In this document: piece after piece, positions 34,610 through 44,225 of the stretch
Position numbering within the stretch: position 1 is the stretch's first letter
Layout of the letters: each line of letters begins with the position of its first letter
Source of the DNA: Cytobacillus sp. FSL H8-0458
GTDB lineage: Bacteria; Bacillota; Bacilli; Bacillales; Cytobacillaceae
Direction of reading: 5' to 3'
NCBI RefSeq assembly: GCF_038002165.1
Contig: NZ_JBBOBR010000001.1
Location: forward strand, 3,100,001 to 3,164,000
DNA: 64,000 nt
Notes under the pieces: model-generated
Database searches by the model: none
Seen by the model: the letters and a program-made list of their open reading frames with translations, nothing else
What the model was told of the DNA's origin: nothing
Position numbers and translations under genes: made by a program

Positions 34610-36439
34610 TCATGCATTTGCCCCTGCTGCCGCTTTACCATGCAGCCGGTAATAAAAGCCCTCCTGTTCAAGCAGTGATTCATGTGTTCCTTCCTCGATA
34701 ATCCTGCCCTCTTCCAGAACAAAAATCTTATCCGCATTTTGAATGGTGTTCAGACGGTGGGCAATGACAAAGCTGGTCCTTCCTTTCATCAGCTCCTGAA
34801 GGGCATCCTGAATTTTAAGCTCTGTCACCGTATCAATGCTGCTTGTGGCTTCATCCAGAATTAATATATCCGGGTTGGCCAGAAATGCACGTGCAATGGA
34901 AAGAAGCTGCTTTTGTCCCTGACTAATGCCATTTCCGTCCTGACTTAGCACAGTATCATACCGCTGAGGAAGTTTCATGATAAATGAATGGGCATTGGCA
35001 AGCTTAGCCGCCTCCACCACTTCTTCATCTGAAGCTTCCAGCCTGCCGTAGCGGATATTTTCACGCACACTGCCGCGGAATAGAAATGAATCCTGCAGGA
35101 CAAATCCCATATGCTTTCTAAGGCTTTCTTTTTTCACATCTGCGATATCCTCACCATCAATTAAAATACGACCTGAGTCACGTTCATAAAAGCGGGAGAG
35201 CAAATTTATCATGGTTGTCTTCCCAGCACCTGTCGGACCAACGAAAGCAGCAGTCTGGCCTGCATTGACATGGAGGTTTGCGTTTCTTACCGTAGTTCCG
35301 TCTTCTTCATACGAAAAAGAGACATCCTGGAATTCAACCTCTCCTTTCACTTCGTTAAGTTCTTTCAGTTGCTCTTCATGTCTGAATTCTTCATCCTCAT
35401 CCATGATGTCAAAAACCCGCTCTGCTCCTGCAAGGGCAGATAGAAGGGTGTTAAATTGGTTTGCCAGGTCATTAAGCGGACGTGTAAATTGGCGGGAATA
35501 CTCCGTGAACACGACAATCACACCGATTGAGATCATGCCGTTCAGGGCAAAAATGCCCCCTACCCCGGCGATTATGGCAAAGCTCAAGTTGTTCAGGACA
35601 TTCATCAGCTTCGGGATAAACCCGGAATAAGTTTGAGCCCAAAACCCTGCCAGCTTAAGTTTTTCCCCTTTTTCCCGGAACTCAGCCATTACTTTCTGTT
35701 CCTGAGAAAATGTCTTGATGATCCTCTGTCCTGATATAGTTTCTTCAATAAAACCGTTCAGCTCTCCAAGATTCTTCTGCTGCTCTTTGAACAGCCTTCC
35801 TGTCCGTGCTGTAATCCATTTCATTCCAAAGAACATCAGCGGCACAATGATCAGGGTAATGAGCGTCAGCAAAGGACTTAGCCAAAGCATGACGGAGACA
35901 GTGCCAATCAAAGTCAGCAGGCTGGAAAAAACCTGGATTACTGAACTGTTCAGAGTCGAGCTGACATTTTCAATATCGTTTGTGACTCTGCTCATCAGTT
36001 CACCCTGCTGCCGCTTGTCAAAGAACGGAATAGGCAGCCTGTGCAAATGGCCAAAAAGCTTCGTTCTCATTGTAAAAACCGTTTCCTGGGCAATGCCGAT
36101 CATCCAATAATTCTGAAACCAAAGGGCAAGTGAGTTCATCACATAAATGACTCCAAGCCAGATCAGTAACGCTATAAATCCATCGCTGTTCTTTGTGACA
36201 ATATAATCGTCAATAGCCATTCCGACTAAATATGGGCCAAGCAGCCCCATTGCCGAGCTTATGACCACCATTAATAAAACGAGATATAACAATCCCTTAT
36301 TATAGGCTAAATAGGACCAGATTCTTTTCAGTGTGGCCCCCATGTTTTCAGACTTAGGCTTTTTCCCTTTAGAAAATTCGCCTTTCAGCTCAAGAGGAAT
36401 CTTTTTATGCTGGAAAGGTTCTTTAAACTGCTTAAGCAT
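34610..36439 (-). CDS. yfiC: ABC exporter half-transporter, YfiC type
   Basis: Second subunit of a probable heterodimeric multidrug exporter, 609 residues. It has an extended cytoplasmic N-terminus (about 60 residues, Lys-rich), six membrane helices, then an ATPase domain with Walker A GPTGAGKTT, Q-loop VLQDSFLFRGS, ISQGQKQ in place of the usual LSGGQ signature, Walker B ILILDEATSSID and switch His in IAHRLNT. ATG 36439 follows GAGAGGAG and overlaps the yfiB end by eight bases (ATGCTTAA). The start is inferred from that overlap; longer frames enter the yfiB coding region. Confidence 0.9.
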   Translation of the reverse strand: MLKQFKEPFQHKKIPLELKGEFSKGKKPKSENMGATLKRIWSYLAYNKGLLYLVLLMVVISSAMGLLGPYLVGMAIDDYIVTKNSDGFIALLIWLGVIYVMNSLALWFQNYWMIGIAQETVFTMRTKLFGHLHRLPIPFFDKRQQGELMSRVTNDIENVSSTLNSSVIQVFSSLLTLIGTVSVMLWLSPLLTLITLIIVPLMFFGMKWITARTGRLFKEQQKNLGELNGFIEETISGQRIIKTFSQEQKVMAEFREKGEKLKLAGFWAQTYSGFIPKLMNVLNNLSFAIIAGVGGIFALNGMISIGVIVVFTEYSRQFTRPLNDLANQFNTLLSALAGAERVFDIMDEDEEFRHEEQLKELNEVKGEVEFQDVSFSYEEDGTTVRNANLHVNAGQTAAFVGPTGAGKTTMINLLSRFYERDSGRILIDGEDIADVKKESLRKHMGFVLQDSFLFRGSVRENIRYGRLEASDEEVVEAAKLANAHSFIMKLPQRYDTVLSQDGNGISQGQKQLLSIARAFLANPDILILDEATSSIDTVTELKIQDALQELMKGRTSFVIAHRLNTIQNADKIFVLEEGRIIEEGTHESLLEQEGFYYRLHGKAAAGANA

Positions 36440-38168
36440 AGTTTCTTTTCTCCTCTCCAGACTGGGATTGAAAAATCCGTTTATACAATCCGGATGTTTT
36501 AAGAAGATTCTCGTGGTCTCCCTCAGCAAGAAGCACTCCATCTTCAAGCAATAGGATTCTGTCTGCTTCCATTGCTGTACTGATTTTCTGCGTAATAATC
36601 ATGGTTGTACAGGCATATTGTTTCAATGAACTCAGAAGTTTTGCTTCTGTTTCCATATCAAGTGCACTTGTGCTGTCATCAAAAAGAAGGATTTTAGGCT
36701 TTCGTACAAGCGCCCGGGCAATGGAAAGACGCTGTTTTTGTCCGCCGGATAAGTTAACACCCTTTTGCCCCACTCTTGTTTCATAACCCTGCGGAAGCTT
36801 CATGATTGTTTCATGTATCTGCGCATTGACAGCTGCTTCAGTGATTTCCTCCATCGTCGCATGTTCTTTGCCCCATGAAATATTCTCTTTCACACTGCCT
36901 GTAAAGAGCAGGGCTTCCTGAGGAACAAAACCGATTTTCCTGCGGAGGTTCTCCATTTTCAATTCCCTGACATCCCGACCATCAATTTCAACCTTCCCGC
37001 CGGTCACATCATAAAGCCGGGGGATCAGCTGGAATAAAGAGGTCTTTCCGGAGCCTGTCGCACCCAATATTGCCACTGTTTCTCCGGGATGGATGATAAA
37101 GCTGATGCCATCGAGTACTTTCTCTGAAGTGCCGGGATATTCAAAAGATACATCTTTAAAGTGAATTTCCCCCCGGCTGACTGTTAATTCCTTCATATCA
37201 TGAGGTTCTGAGCGGTCAGTCAATTCCACTTCAGTGTCCAATACCTCTGTTACACGGTTTGCAGATGCCCTCGCCCTTGAAAATGCCATGATAATCCAGG
37301 AAAAAATGGAGAATGCGGCCGTTATTCTGGTTGCATAGTTAACAATCGCAACTACCTCGCCTACCTTTACATCACCTGCATTTACCTGTATGCTGCCAAA
37401 CCAAAGGACTCCAAGAATACTAAGATTCATAATGAAAAGCAGAGCAGGCATGGTCACTTCCATCAGACGCAATGCTTTAACGGTTCCATCTCTGAGATCC
37501 TCATTTGTGCGCGTGAAGCGTTTTACTTCATGATTTCTGCGGACAAACGCTTTAATTAGCCGGATCCCCGTCAGGTTCTCCTGCATGACACTGTTCACAG
37601 AGTCTAGCTTTTCCTGGACTGCCTTAAAAAGCGCGCCGCCTTTTCCCATTACCCAAAACAGAAATAGAAAAAGGAATGGCGCCACAGCTGATAAGATAAG
37701 AGCAAGCTTCACATCTACCACAAAAGCCATAAGAAGTCCGCCGATGATTAAGAGAGGCGCTCGCATCATGATTCGAAGGCTCATAAAAACCGTATTCTGA
37801 AGCTGCGTAATATCATTCGTCATACGGGTAATTAATGAAGAGGTCGGAAATAGATTAAAGTTGGCAAAAGAGAAGGATTGAACCTTGTCATATAAGCTTC
37901 TCCTTACATCAAAACCAAAGCTCTGGCTGACATGTGCAGCATAAAAGGAATTAATGACTCCAGCCGCAAAAGCCGCAAAAGAAGCAGCCAGCATGATCCC
38001 TCCCCACTTCACGACCTCCTGAAGGTCATTCTGCAGGATGCCTTCATCTATGATCTTTGCCATTAATAATGGCTGAATAAGCTCAACAGCAAGCTCAGTC
38101 AGCATTAATGACAGAGCTATAGCCACCGCTATCCGGTAAGGCTTAAGAAATGCCAATACTTTCGCCAT
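36432..38168 (-). CDS. yfiB: ABC exporter half-transporter, YfiB type
   Basis: First subunit of the exporter pair, 578 residues, six helices then Walker A GATGSGKTS, signature LSGGQKQR and Walker B ILLFDDSTSALD. The residue after Walker B is Asp where most exporters have the catalytic Glu, and the switch position is TQKIST (Gln) rather than His. The pair is therefore asymmetric with one degenerate catalytic site, as known for heterodimeric exporters such as BmrCD-like systems. GGGGGA precedes the ATG. Confidence 0.9.
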   Translation of the reverse strand: MAKVLAFLKPYRIAVAIALSLMLTELAVELIQPLLMAKIIDEGILQNDLQEVVKWGGIMLAASFAAFAAGVINSFYAAHVSQSFGFDVRRSLYDKVQSFSFANFNLFPTSSLITRMTNDITQLQNTVFMSLRIMMRAPLLIIGGLLMAFVVDVKLALILSAVAPFLFLFLFWVMGKGGALFKAVQEKLDSVNSVMQENLTGIRLIKAFVRRNHEVKRFTRTNEDLRDGTVKALRLMEVTMPALLFIMNLSILGVLWFGSIQVNAGDVKVGEVVAIVNYATRITAAFSIFSWIIMAFSRARASANRVTEVLDTEVELTDRSEPHDMKELTVSRGEIHFKDVSFEYPGTSEKVLDGISFIIHPGETVAILGATGSGKTSLFQLIPRLYDVTGGKVEIDGRDVRELKMENLRRKIGFVPQEALLFTGSVKENISWGKEHATMEEITEAAVNAQIHETIMKLPQGYETRVGQKGVNLSGGQKQRLSIARALVRKPKILLFDDSTSALDMETEAKLLSSLKQYACTTMIITQKISTAMEADRILLLEDGVLLAEGDHENLLKTSGLYKRIFQSQSGEEKRNYA

Positions 38169-38303
38169 TTATAGTCCCCCAAGCTGTAATTGCAGTTAAT
38201 ATATGTATAATAATACTCTTAAAATCCTTCGGCAAACTAAATAATCCTATCCATATCATAATCCCTTTTACAAAATTTTTAAATAATTCCATTAAAAAAA
38301 TCT

Positions 38304-38330
38304 AAAAAACGCCTGGATTAGACCAGGCGT
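38304..38330 (-). terminator. Terminator of the GDPD-like gene
   Basis: Minus-strand stem ACGCCTGG / CCAGGCGT, loop TCTAAT, followed by TTTTT. Confidence 0.88.
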
Positions 38331-39311
38331 CTATTCTTCTTTATATTTTGAGGCAATCAGCTCAATCCTGTTTGTCCAGATGCCTCCTGAGTAGCCATCA
38401 GGGAGCCGTTTTAGGTCTTCAGGTCTGTCAAATCCTTCTGACCAGCTGCCATCCCCTGCAACCACTATAACTCTTGTACCTGCATCATCCATTCGGTTTA
38501 AGAACTTATTTGGCCATCCCCACATCAGCTTTGCATACGATTCAGGAATATGAACCTGTGTCTTTTTGCAGGCATTTGGAACATAACCTGTCCATCCCGC
38601 ACCTATATATGGCAGGAGGCAATCTTTCAATGTAGCCTTAGACATAATCCGCATCCCAGGCATTTCTTCCTTCAGTGCGGCAATAGGCCTGTCTCCTCCA
38701 TATACAGATATTTTCTCCAATCTGTCTGCTGGAAACATGGACAAGTATTCAGCAAGCTTTACTCCTTCCTGGGAGTCATTGCTTTTAATATGGATTAAAA
38801 GATCTCCTTCCGGGAACTCGTTAATGACTTCTTCCAGGCTTGGCATCATTCCGACCCCTTTACCGCGAAACGGATGGGTTTTTCCCTGATCGTATGTATA
38901 GCCGTATCCAATGTCCAGCTTTTTTAATTCCCCCATTGAATACTCTCTCGTATTTCCCTTTGCGTTTGTCCGGCATTCCAGCGTCCAATCATGGAACACC
39001 GCAAATTGTCCATCCTTCGTAAGCTGAATATCCAGTTCGACTACATCTGCACCTGCCTCAAAAGCCGCTTCCATGGAAGGAATCGTATTCTCAAGAAAGG
39101 TATGCTCAGGCTCGTAAATTCTCTCAGCTGTACACGTTTCTCCTGTGATCCCTTCCATATGAAAGGTCTGTGCCATTCCTCTATGAGCGAGCAGCAGCGG
39201 CTTATCGTTTCTTTCTTTCGTAAGCAGGGAGCTGTTATTTAAAAACATAAATACGCCGAGAATTAATAAAGTTATAATTATCTGTTTTAAGATTTTCTTT
39301 CTCTTATTCAT
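38331..39311 (-). CDS. Glycerophosphodiester phosphodiesterase family protein, membrane-anchored or secreted
   Basis: TIM-barrel protein of 326 residues with an N-terminal hydrophobic segment (ILKQIIITLLILGVFMFLNN), so it acts outside the membrane. LLLAHRGMAQ carries the first catalytic His, ENTIPSMEAAFEAGADVVELDIQLTKDGQFAVFHDWTLECRT the metal Glu/Asp and second His. An insertion (GITGETCTAERIYEPEHTF) separates the first His from ENT. The C-terminal half diverges (WTNRIELI), so substrate may not be a simple glycerophosphodiester. ATG 39311 follows GGAGGA. Confidence 0.87.
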   Translation of the reverse strand: MNKRKKILKQIIITLLILGVFMFLNNSSLLTKERNDKPLLLAHRGMAQTFHMEGITGETCTAERIYEPEHTFLENTIPSMEAAFEAGADVVELDIQLTKDGQFAVFHDWTLECRTNAKGNTREYSMGELKKLDIGYGYTYDQGKTHPFRGKGVGMMPSLEEVINEFPEGDLLIHIKSNDSQEGVKLAEYLSMFPADRLEKISVYGGDRPIAALKEEMPGMRIMSKATLKDCLLPYIGAGWTGYVPNACKKTQVHIPESYAKLMWGWPNKFLNRMDDAGTRVIVVAGDGSWSEGFDRPEDLKRLPDGYSGGIWTNRIELIASKYKEE

Positions 39312-39375
39312 TTGTCCTCCGGTTTTTGCACGATGATTTCTCACTTCAACCGATTTTATCATAATGCAATAGGTA

Positions 39376-39409
39376 AAAATACAAAAGGCCAAACCAAAAG
39401 ATTCGGCCT
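39376..39409 (-). terminator. Terminator of the liv operon
   Basis: Minus-strand stem AGGCCGAA / TTTGGCCT with one G-T pair, loop of eight, tail TTTGTATTTTT, just after the livF stop. Confidence 0.75.
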
Positions 39410-39416
39410 CTTATAT

Positions 39417-40127
39417 TTAACTTGATTTACGCCCCAGATAGGCTTCCATGATACGCGGATCATTCAGAAGCTTCTCTGAACTTCCCTCAGCAACCATTTT
39501 GCCTGTCTCCAGGACATACCCATAATCGGATATTTTCAGTGCCTGCCTTGCATTCTGTTCTACCAATAGAACAGTCGTGCCCGCTTCATTAATTTCTTTT
39601 ATAATTTTAAAGATGTCAGCCACTATCAGCGGGGCCAGCCCCATTGACGGTTCGTCAAGAAGAAGCAGCTTTGGTTTGCTGAGGATTGCCCTCGCAATGG
39701 CCAGCATCTGCTGCTGTCCGCCGGATAATGTTCCGCCAAGCTGCTTCTGCCTTTCTTCGAGGATGGGGAAACGCTCCATAACGTTCTTAATATCCCGGTC
39801 AATTTCATTATCCTTCCGGTGGTATGCTCCCATTTCGAGGTTTTCAAGCACTGTCATTCCGGAAAGAATTTGGCGGCCTTCCGGAACAAGGGCAATCCCT
39901 TTGCGCAGCAGCTGGTCCGGCCGAAGTCCCGTTACATCCTGCCCCTGGAATTGAATGCTTCCGGCTTGAGGCTTAAGCATTCCGGAAATGGTCTTCATGG
40001 TCGTTGTCTTCCCTGCGCCATTTGCGCCAAGGATCGTAACAATACTTCCTTCTTCCACTTCGAGGCTGATGTTTTTAAGAACCTGGATTTTGCCGTAAAA
40101 AGCGTTAATCCCATTTATCTTAAGCAT
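39417..40127 (-). CDS. livF: Branched-chain amino acid ABC transporter ATPase LivF
   Basis: Second ATPase of a high-affinity leucine/isoleucine/valine-type importer, 236 residues. Walker A GANGAGKTT, signature LSGGQQQMLAIARAL-like segment, Walker B LLLLDEPSMGLAP (the LivF hallmark) and switch residue in LLVEQNA are present. ATG 40127 is preceded by GGAGGAGGAT and overlaps the livG stop by eight bases (ATGCTTAA). Confidence 0.95.
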   Translation of the reverse strand: MLKINGINAFYGKIQVLKNISLEVEEGSIVTILGANGAGKTTTMKTISGMLKPQAGSIQFQGQDVTGLRPDQLLRKGIALVPEGRQILSGMTVLENLEMGAYHRKDNEIDRDIKNVMERFPILEERQKQLGGTLSGGQQQMLAIARAILSKPKLLLLDEPSMGLAPLIVADIFKIIKEINEAGTTVLLVEQNARQALKISDYGYVLETGKMVAEGSSEKLLNDPRIMEAYLGRKSS

Positions 40128-40893
40128 ACATATCCTCCTCCTCACTTCCGAGATAGGCTTCGATAACATCAGGATTATTCTGGATTTCAGCAGGTGTGCC
40201 TTCAGCAATCTTCCTGCCGAAATTAAGGACGGCGATACGGTCGCATAATTTCATGACAAGCGGCATATCATGTTCAATCAGCAGGACCGTGACGCCCTGT
40301 TCCTGAATTTTTTTGATGAGTTGAAATAATTCGCTTGTTTCTGTTTCATTCATTCCGGCTGCCGGTTCATCGAGCAGCAGCAGTTGGGGAGAGCTGGCCA
40401 GGGCACGGGCAATCTCCAGCCTTCTTTGCTGGCCGTATGCGAGGCTGTCTGATACAGTTTCCGCGAAGCCGCCCAGCCCCACAAACTCTAATAGTTCATT
40501 CGCTTTGCTGCGGATTCTCTCTTCTTCCTGCCGCTGTGATTTTGTCCTGAATACACTGCTGAAAACCCCTGATTTGCTTCGGCAGTGCTCCCCAACCATC
40601 ACGTTTTCTACTGCTGTCATCTGCGGAAACAGGCGAATATTCTGGAATGTCCTGCAAATGCCTTTTTTCGTTATCAGGTGCGGCTTTAAGCCATTGATAT
40701 TGTCTTCATTAAAGATAATCTCGCCTGAGGTAGGAGTAAACATCGATGTTATCAGATTGAACATCGTTGTCTTCCCGGCTCCATTCGGACCAATCAGCCC
40801 AAAGATCTCACCTTGATTTATAGAGAACGAGACATCAGACAGGGCACTCAGCCCGCCAAAGTTTTTACATGCTTTTTTGACTTGAAGTACCAT
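40120..40893 (-). CDS. livG: Branched-chain amino acid ABC transporter ATPase LivG
   Basis: First ATPase, 257 residues. Walker A GPNGAGKTT, FQNIRLFPQMTAVENV (LivG Q-loop region), LAYGQQRRLEIARAL signature, Walker B LLLLDEPAAGMN and switch His in LLIEHDM are present. GAGGAGG precedes the ATG. It overlaps the livM end by 29 bases. Confidence 0.95.
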   Translation of the reverse strand: MVLQVKKACKNFGGLSALSDVSFSINQGEIFGLIGPNGAGKTTMFNLITSMFTPTSGEIIFNEDNINGLKPHLITKKGICRTFQNIRLFPQMTAVENVMVGEHCRSKSGVFSSVFRTKSQRQEEERIRSKANELLEFVGLGGFAETVSDSLAYGQQRRLEIARALASSPQLLLLDEPAAGMNETETSELFQLIKKIQEQGVTVLLIEHDMPLVMKLCDRIAVLNFGRKIAEGTPAEIQNNPDVIEAYLGSEEEDMYA

Positions 40894-41842
40894 GCTTTTG
40901 CCTCCTCTTTGATGTTTTAAGCTTGACCCAGTTTAAAATATTTACATCAATTAATCCCTGCGGCCTGACTGCCATCATAATAATAATGATCAAACCGTAA
41001 ATCATGTAGCGGTATTCGCTGATAAATCGGAGCACTTCCGGCATTACAGTTAAAAAGAGAGCCCCAAACACCGGTCCCCAGATGACTTCGCTTCCCCCGA
41101 AAACGGCGAAAATCAGAATCTCAACGGCACGGTGATAGGCAAAATCGGCAGGACTTATGTACGCAAGAACATGCGCAAATAGTGCACCTGCAAATCCGGC
41201 TACCAGTGCACCCTGTGCAAATGCCAGGACCTTATAATACGTGATATTGATGCCCATTGATTCTGCAGCTTTCTCATCCAGCTTAATCGCTGCGAAAGCC
41301 CGTCCTACTCTTGAGCGGTTCTGCCTTCTGAAAAATGCGATGATGCTGATTGTCACCCCTAATAAAATGAGGAAGATAGCCAGAAATACAAACTGGTTAT
41401 TTTGAAGTCCAAGTATTTTCGGATCAAAGCCTAAGTCTTTTAACGTATTCAGCAGCTCACGGCCCATATGCGGTATGCCTGATAAACCGACAGCTCCCTT
41501 TGTCATTGACTCCCAGTTTACAAAAATAACGCGGATAACCTCTCCAAACCCGAGGGTAACAATTGCGAGATAAACACCCTGAAGCCTTAATGTCGGTATC
41601 CCGATCAGGATTCCGAAAACACCTGCCAATAAAGTGCCTGCCAGTATGCCCACAATAATCGGAAGGTCAAAATTCAGCGTCAATAGTGCAGATGTATAGG
41701 CACCGATCCCCATAAATCCTGCGTTGGCGAGCGAAAGCTGTCCAGTTGATAGAGTAATATAAATACTAACCCCTAATATAATGTTGATTAATATAAACGA
41801 AGCTACCTGTAAATAATATGGATTTATTAATTCTGCAAGCAT
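40865..41842 (-). CDS. livM: Branched-chain amino acid ABC transporter permease LivM
   Basis: Membrane subunit of 325 residues with eight to ten helices. TGQLSLANAGFMGIGAYTSALL, the ATPase-contact region GRAFAAIKLDEKAAESMGINITYYKVLAFAQGALVAG and GPVFGALFLTVMPE are family hallmarks. AAGGTGA precedes the ATG. It is 12 bases after livH. Confidence 0.94.
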   Translation of the reverse strand: MLAELINPYYLQVASFILINIILGVSIYITLSTGQLSLANAGFMGIGAYTSALLTLNFDLPIIVGILAGTLLAGVFGILIGIPTLRLQGVYLAIVTLGFGEVIRVIFVNWESMTKGAVGLSGIPHMGRELLNTLKDLGFDPKILGLQNNQFVFLAIFLILLGVTISIIAFFRRQNRSRVGRAFAAIKLDEKAAESMGINITYYKVLAFAQGALVAGFAGALFAHVLAYISPADFAYHRAVEILIFAVFGGSEVIWGPVFGALFLTVMPEVLRFISEYRYMIYGLIIIIMMAVRPQGLIDVNILNWVKLKTSKRRQKHGTSSQKSM

Positions 41843-41854
41843 GAGTTCACCTTC

Positions 41855-42730
41855 TTACGCTGAAATTTTTTGGCCAAACAATCCCTGCGGCCTGATGAGA
41901 AGTATGATGATGATGGCCGCAAAAGCGATTGCATCCTTGTATCCTGAATCGCCGTAGACAACGACAAAGGTTTCGGCCAGACCAAGGATAAGGCCCCCAG
42001 CCATCGCTCCCTTGACATTTCCCATGCCGCCAAGAATGATGATAGCGAGTCCTTTAAGCCCGATGGACAAGCCCATCTGCGGCGTAACAGAGTTAAAGGC
42101 CATTCCGACAAGGATACCGGCGATCCCGCCCATTGCCGATGCGATAATGACCGTCATTGTAATTGTTCTTTTCACATCAACACCAAGAAGGCTTGCAGTT
42201 TCCAAATTTTCAGCAGTTGCTCTTAAGGCTTTTCCTGCCTTTGTTTTTCCCAGCCAAAAAGAAAGGGCGTACATGAGCAGTACGGATATGACAAAGATGA
42301 CAATCTGCACAAGATACACAGTTATCGAACCGATTTGGAAGCTTATTTCCGCAAAAGAAGCACGGAAAGGGTGGTTGCCCGGTCCAAAAATATGGTGGGA
42401 CAGGTTTTCCAGCAGTATCGATACACCAATGGTGCTGATCAATGGCGCCAGATGGGATACCCCCTGTTTATTCCGAAGCGGCCTCAGGGCAAATCGCTCA
42501 AGCAAATAGCCCATTGCAGCAGTTACCGCTATCGCTGCCAGAAAGGCAAGCCAAAGCGGCCCTTTAAAAGTGGAAGTGACAACAACGCCAATAAAGGCTC
42601 CGAACATAAAAATTTCTCCGTGGGCCATATTGATAATCCCAAGCACCCCGAAAACCAATGTAAACCCAAGTGCAACAATGGCATAAATGCTGCCAAGGGT
42701 AATTCCGTTTATTAATTGTTCGATTAACAC
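41855..42730 (-). CDS. livH: Branched-chain amino acid ABC transporter permease LivH
   Basis: Membrane subunit of 291 residues. INGITLGSIYAIVALGFTLVFGVLGIINMAHGEIFMFGA and GKALRATAENLETASLLGVDVKRTITMT are typical. GTG 42730 is the likely start because AGGTGA lies five bases before it and the protein then begins LIEQLINGITLGS; the open frame continues upstream to 42841 through a hairpin and the livJ end, which is not protein-like. Confidence 0.93.
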   Translation of the reverse strand: MLIEQLINGITLGSIYAIVALGFTLVFGVLGIINMAHGEIFMFGAFIGVVVTSTFKGPLWLAFLAAIAVTAAMGYLLERFALRPLRNKQGVSHLAPLISTIGVSILLENLSHHIFGPGNHPFRASFAEISFQIGSITVYLVQIVIFVISVLLMYALSFWLGKTKAGKALRATAENLETASLLGVDVKRTITMTVIIASAMGGIAGILVGMAFNSVTPQMGLSIGLKGLAIIILGGMGNVKGAMAGGLILGLAETFVVVYGDSGYKDAIAFAAIIIILLIRPQGLFGQKISA

Positions 42731-42766
42731 GGCATTCACCTGCTTACTAGTAATTTTCTTAAAAGT

Positions 42767-42795
42767 AAGCTCTGGCACTGAAGGCGCCAGAGCTT
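42767..42795 (-). terminator. Intraoperonic hairpin between livJ and livH
   Basis: Minus-strand 10-pair stem AAGCTCTGGC / GCCAGAGCTT with a nine-base loop and a weak tail (ACTTTTAAG). It probably attenuates read-through so that binding protein exceeds permease. Confidence 0.7.
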
Positions 42796-42809
42796 CACTT
42801 TCGCACTTT

Positions 42810-43964
42810 TTAGTTAAATTCCTTAAATGCTCCGCCTTCAATAACCAAAACGGTCGGATCCATCACGACATCTCCTTCTTCATCGAAAGAGAACTCTCCA
42901 AGAATTCCATTAAAGCCCTTGACCTCGGCCAGAGCATCCCGAAGTGCATCACGGTCAGCTTCACCCGCATTCTTCAATGCCTCAGCCATTATGTACAGTG
43001 CATCGTAAGCCTGTGCTGCAAACTGATCTGGCTTTTTGCCGTATTCCTTTTCATATTTACTTACAAATTCTTTGACCTTATCATCTTCTTTTTCACCATA
43101 CCATGGAGTTGCCACAATGAGACCATCTGCTGCATCCCCTGCGATATTGATGACTTCAGGAGAATTAAAGCCGTTTCCTCCGACAAACGGAACCTCAATG
43201 CCCATTTTCCTGGCCTGATCCATGATGACTGCACCTTCATTGTATAGAGCAGACGCCAGAATAAGGTCCGGCTTTAAGCCTTTAATTTTTGTCAGCTGAG
43301 CATTATAATCTGATTGACCTTTTTGGAACGTTTCAATCGTTAAGATTTCAAGGCCCTTCTCTTCCGCTGCTTTTTTCATCGTGTCAAAGCCTGATTTTGT
43401 AAAAACATCATCATTTCCATATAGAATTGCTACTTTTTTAGCATCATATTTTTCAATGGCTTTATCGATTGCAGCCGGAATGGCCAATGCTTCAGGCAGC
43501 GAGTTGCGGAAGACATAGTCCCCAATTTGCGGAATCCCTTCTGCCGTTGTGGAAGTCCCCATGATCGGCACTCCGTTGAGGTCAGCTTCAGGACCCACTA
43601 CATTCATTTCTGTACTTAATGTAGGCCCGATTATGGCAGTCACATTCTCTGAATTCATTAGCTTTTGTGCTGCTGTCAATGCCTGGTCCTGCTTGCCGGC
43701 GGAATCTTCTACAACAAGGTTTATCTCGACTTCACCCTTGCCATTGATTTCTTCCTTTGCGAGCTTTAAACCATTTGTGATAGCTTCGCCATAAGCTGCA
43801 CCCGGCCCGCTGATATAGGAAATAACTCCAATATCCGCTTTAACCGCTCCTCCGCTGCTCTTCCCATCCTCATCCCCTGCAGCCTGGTTGCCGCCGCATG
43901 CAGATAGGACAAGCAAACTGGACAATGCTGTAAATTTAGCAAATTTCTTTAACTGCTTTCTCAT
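42810..43964 (-). CDS. livJ: Branched-chain amino acid binding lipoprotein LivJ/LivK
   Basis: Extracytoplasmic receptor of 384 residues. The signal peptide ends in lipobox LSAC (Cys23), then a Gly/Asp/Lys linker and a type-I periplasmic-binding domain. That domain has IGVISYISGPGAAYGEAITNGLKLA, IIGPTLSTEMNVVGPEA, VAILYGNDDVFTKSGFDTMKKAAEEKG and FAAQAYDALYIMAEAL. It is first in the operon; GGGGG precedes the ATG. The ligand could be any hydrophobic amino acid or a related amide. Confidence 0.93.
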   Translation of the reverse strand: MRKQLKKFAKFTALSSLLVLSACGGNQAAGDEDGKSSGGAVKADIGVISYISGPGAAYGEAITNGLKLAKEEINGKGEVEINLVVEDSAGKQDQALTAAQKLMNSENVTAIIGPTLSTEMNVVGPEADLNGVPIMGTSTTAEGIPQIGDYVFRNSLPEALAIPAAIDKAIEKYDAKKVAILYGNDDVFTKSGFDTMKKAAEEKGLEILTIETFQKGQSDYNAQLTKIKGLKPDLILASALYNEGAVIMDQARKMGIEVPFVGGNGFNSPEVINIAGDAADGLIVATPWYGEKEDDKVKEFVSKYEKEYGKKPDQFAAQAYDALYIMAEALKNAGEADRDALRDALAEVKGFNGILGEFSFDEEGDVVMDPTVLVIEGGAFKEFN

Positions 43965-43977
43965 TTTTTCTGACCCC

Positions 43978-43992
43978 CATTTTCTGAAATAA
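43978..43992. promoter_or_regulatory. Possible CodY-box-like site upstream of livJ
   Basis: The core ATTTTCTGAAA matches the centre of the CodY consensus AATTTTCWGAAAATT, but four outer positions differ. CodY control of branched-chain amino acid uptake is known in B. subtilis. Weak on sequence alone. Confidence 0.35.
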
Positions 43993-44225
43993 ATAAATAT
44001 TCAAAACTATATTACTATTTAAATACAAATGCTTGTCATTGTAAACAATAATATGGAAACTTTTCTTACATATTAATTGGCAGCGGAATATGGAAAATGC
44101 AGCCTTTCATTGTCTTCTGTCAACAATAGATTGATAGAATCTTTGTTTTTTATGAACATTGTCGTAACTTGTCACAGAATTGTAAGATTAATCTAAAGAT
44201 ACAACCATTGGAGGTGCTTGATAAA

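Noticed and set aside
42012..43247. Two long plus-strand open frames (about 165 and 186 codons)
   Set aside because: Antisense to livH and livJ; no recognisable protein motifs and no ribosome-binding site.
43965..44225. T-box or other amino-acid riboswitch before livJ or putB
   Set aside because: No T-box sequence, specifier hairpin or antiterminator arrangement is recognisable.
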